From Pigoraptor vietnamica (taxonomy: Eukaryota; Opisthokonta; Filasterea): 10,270 bases of DNA. Below the pieces are notes generated by a model that saw only the letters and a list, made by a program, of their open reading frames with translations, ran no database searches and was not told the origin of the DNA. A program made the position numbers and the translations under genes. Where the stretch lies: positions 1-10,270 of the forward strand of contig CALSCQ010001712.1 in the NCBI GenBank assembly GCA_943704525.1. The letters run 5' to 3'. Shown here piece by piece: positions 9,530 through 10,270 of this stretch (positions within the stretch are counted from its first letter, which is position 1; the number at the start of each line of letters is the position of its first letter).

Positions 9530-10270
9530 AAACAGAAAGACAAGAGTTAACATCGAGGTAAACAATGGGCTTGTTCACGAGCATCGTGCAGCCGAAAGAT
9601 AAAGCCCACCTTGCTCGCCGTCTTCTTCGACTTGGGCGACTTGCGCGGGGTGACCGTCAGCTTCCGCCCAGAGTCGCGCGGGTTCTCAAGGAATTCCATG
9701 ATGCGCTGCACAATCTCCTCCTTCGATCCGCTGCGCTCCACGTCGAGCACGCTGGCGAGATCCTTCAGATCGTTCGTCTGCAGTGCGCGAAGAACGCGTG
9801 AGGGCGCGTTTCAAACTCAACCACGAGCACGTGGAGACTTCGTTCGCTGATATCCCCACCTTCTTGCTCTCGAGGGCGGCCACCTTCTTCTTGCGTTCGG
9901 CATCGTTTGCGAAGACGAATCCCTATTCACACACAGAGGCGCCCGATGAGAGTTGGCCAAAGTCTATGTACCCTCACAACTAGCCATCGCCGTCTCTATC
10001 GCTATCTCAACGCACGAGCTCAAATGAACGAGGGAAGGTGGGAGAATGGTGACGAAATGAGAACCGCTTGCCTTGAACCGCCTGAGGTGGTCCTTAAAGT
10101 CGCGCTCATGCCCACGCGCGCCATACAGAATCGTGTGCACGGGCTTCAGGTCTTTCGAAGTACGCCTGCGCAAAGCATTGAGACCATTGGACAAGTAAGC
10201 AACTGCCGGAGAGGGGCGTCCAGGGGCGCCAACGCAACCCGCGTCCGATATTCCCTTCCCCTTCCCCCCC
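8014..10270 (-). CDS. DEK-like chromatin protein with SAP domain, HMG box and DEK C-terminal domain (5' end beyond window)
   Basis: Nine exons seen: edge or 10165 to 10072, then 9922-9860, 9777-9610, 9369-9340, 9251-9204, 8979-8788, 8664-8460, 8363-8230 and 8109-8014. Phases agree throughout. The N-terminal part matches DEK: DLKPVHTILYGARG, then FKGFVFANDAERKKK, then the SAP segment DLKDLASVLDVERSGSKEE and IVQRIMEFLENPRDSGRKL. A lysine-rich linker leads to an HMG box: GGPKRPLTAFMFF, AGDRRAALKEANPG, LGELWGKMSDDDKKKY and DRERYERELKAWE. A long K/P/S/E-rich region with an acidic serine stretch follows. The end is a DEK C-terminal domain: GPTDEEVKAAIVDIVSK, LEQLTKRN and FPTFDVVARKDDLNEWIG. It is expected to bind DNA and chromatin in the nucleus. 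The first intron uses a GC donor at 10071. Exon 1 may begin at an acceptor (CAG at 10168-10166) or stay open to the edge; both are in frame. Confidence 0.88.
9001..9168. repeat. Minisatellite, 69-nt unit, about 2.4 copies, inside DEK-like intron 5
   Basis: GCATCAGACACAACGACGG occurs at 9012 and again at 9081, and the two units agree almost base for base for about 69 nt. A third, diverged and shorter copy starts near 9140 (GACACAAAGACGGTGTGG). The array fills most of the 8980-9203 intron. The unit is 23 codons long and open in at least one frame on each strand, which explains repetitive open frames here. Confidence 0.93.
9384..9529. repeat. Long imperfect (CA)n tract in DEK-like intron 3
   Basis: About 146 nt of CA dinucleotides with scattered CG substitutions (CACG steps) and one TA step on the plus strand. 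The transcript sees UG repeats that end 14 nt before the acceptor at 9370. It makes up most of the 240-nt intron, the longest in this gene. Confidence 0.95.

Noticed and set aside
9318-9602. Open frames reading poly His-Thr or poly Cys-Val
   Set aside because: Direct translation of CA/GT repeats. They appear in several frames and on both strands, as simple repeats do.

Overview
This is nuclear DNA from an intron-dense, compact eukaryotic genome. Five protein genes and one tRNA gene fill almost all of the 10.3 kb. I place 32 introns, all short (70 to 259 nt), from reading phase and family homology. Donors are mostly GTG-type (GTGCGT, GTGGGT, GTGAGT) and acceptors are nearly all CAG. CA/GT dinucleotide tracts sit in an intron of every gene. 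The gene set (NAMPT, a DMPK/MRCK/ROCK-type kinase, a CaM-kinase, a DEK-like protein) fits a unicellular member of the animal/fungal/amoeba side of the tree. An Acanthamoeba-like amoeba or a choanoflagellate relative would fit, but that is a guess and the species cannot be read from the sequence.

Layout, left to right. (1) Minus strand, 854 down to the left edge: the 5' end of an AGC kinase of the DMPK/MRCK/ROCK group; the first three exons carry the N-terminal helical region and the glycine-rich loop. (2) Minus strand, 1118-1190: an intact tRNA-Val(UAC) with a T-run terminator, lying in the spacer between two divergent protein genes. (3) Plus strand, 1349-2048: a small 136-residue PX-domain protein in four exons. 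(4) Minus strand, 4227-2161: a 379-residue CaM-kinase-type Ser/Thr kinase in nine exons, tail-to-tail with the PX gene. (5) 4228-5004: a 777-nt spacer without a convincing gene. (6) Minus strand, 7713-5005: a complete nicotinamide phosphoribosyltransferase (NAMPT), 476 residues in eleven exons. (7) Minus strand, right edge down to 8014: a DEK-like chromatin protein, open at its 5' end, with an HMG box between the SAP-containing N-terminal part and the DEK C-terminal domain.

The genes do not form a pathway or operon. They are independent: two kinases, a phosphoinositide-binding PX protein, an NAD-salvage enzyme and a chromatin protein. I found no mobile element, CRISPR array, prophage or defence system. 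The features most worth a second look are the DEK/HMG-box architecture, a GC-AG intron supported by frame, a 69-nt minisatellite inside an intron of the DEK-like gene, two stop-free 3n introns in that gene, and a duplicated exon end with a decoy splice donor in the CaM-kinase gene.
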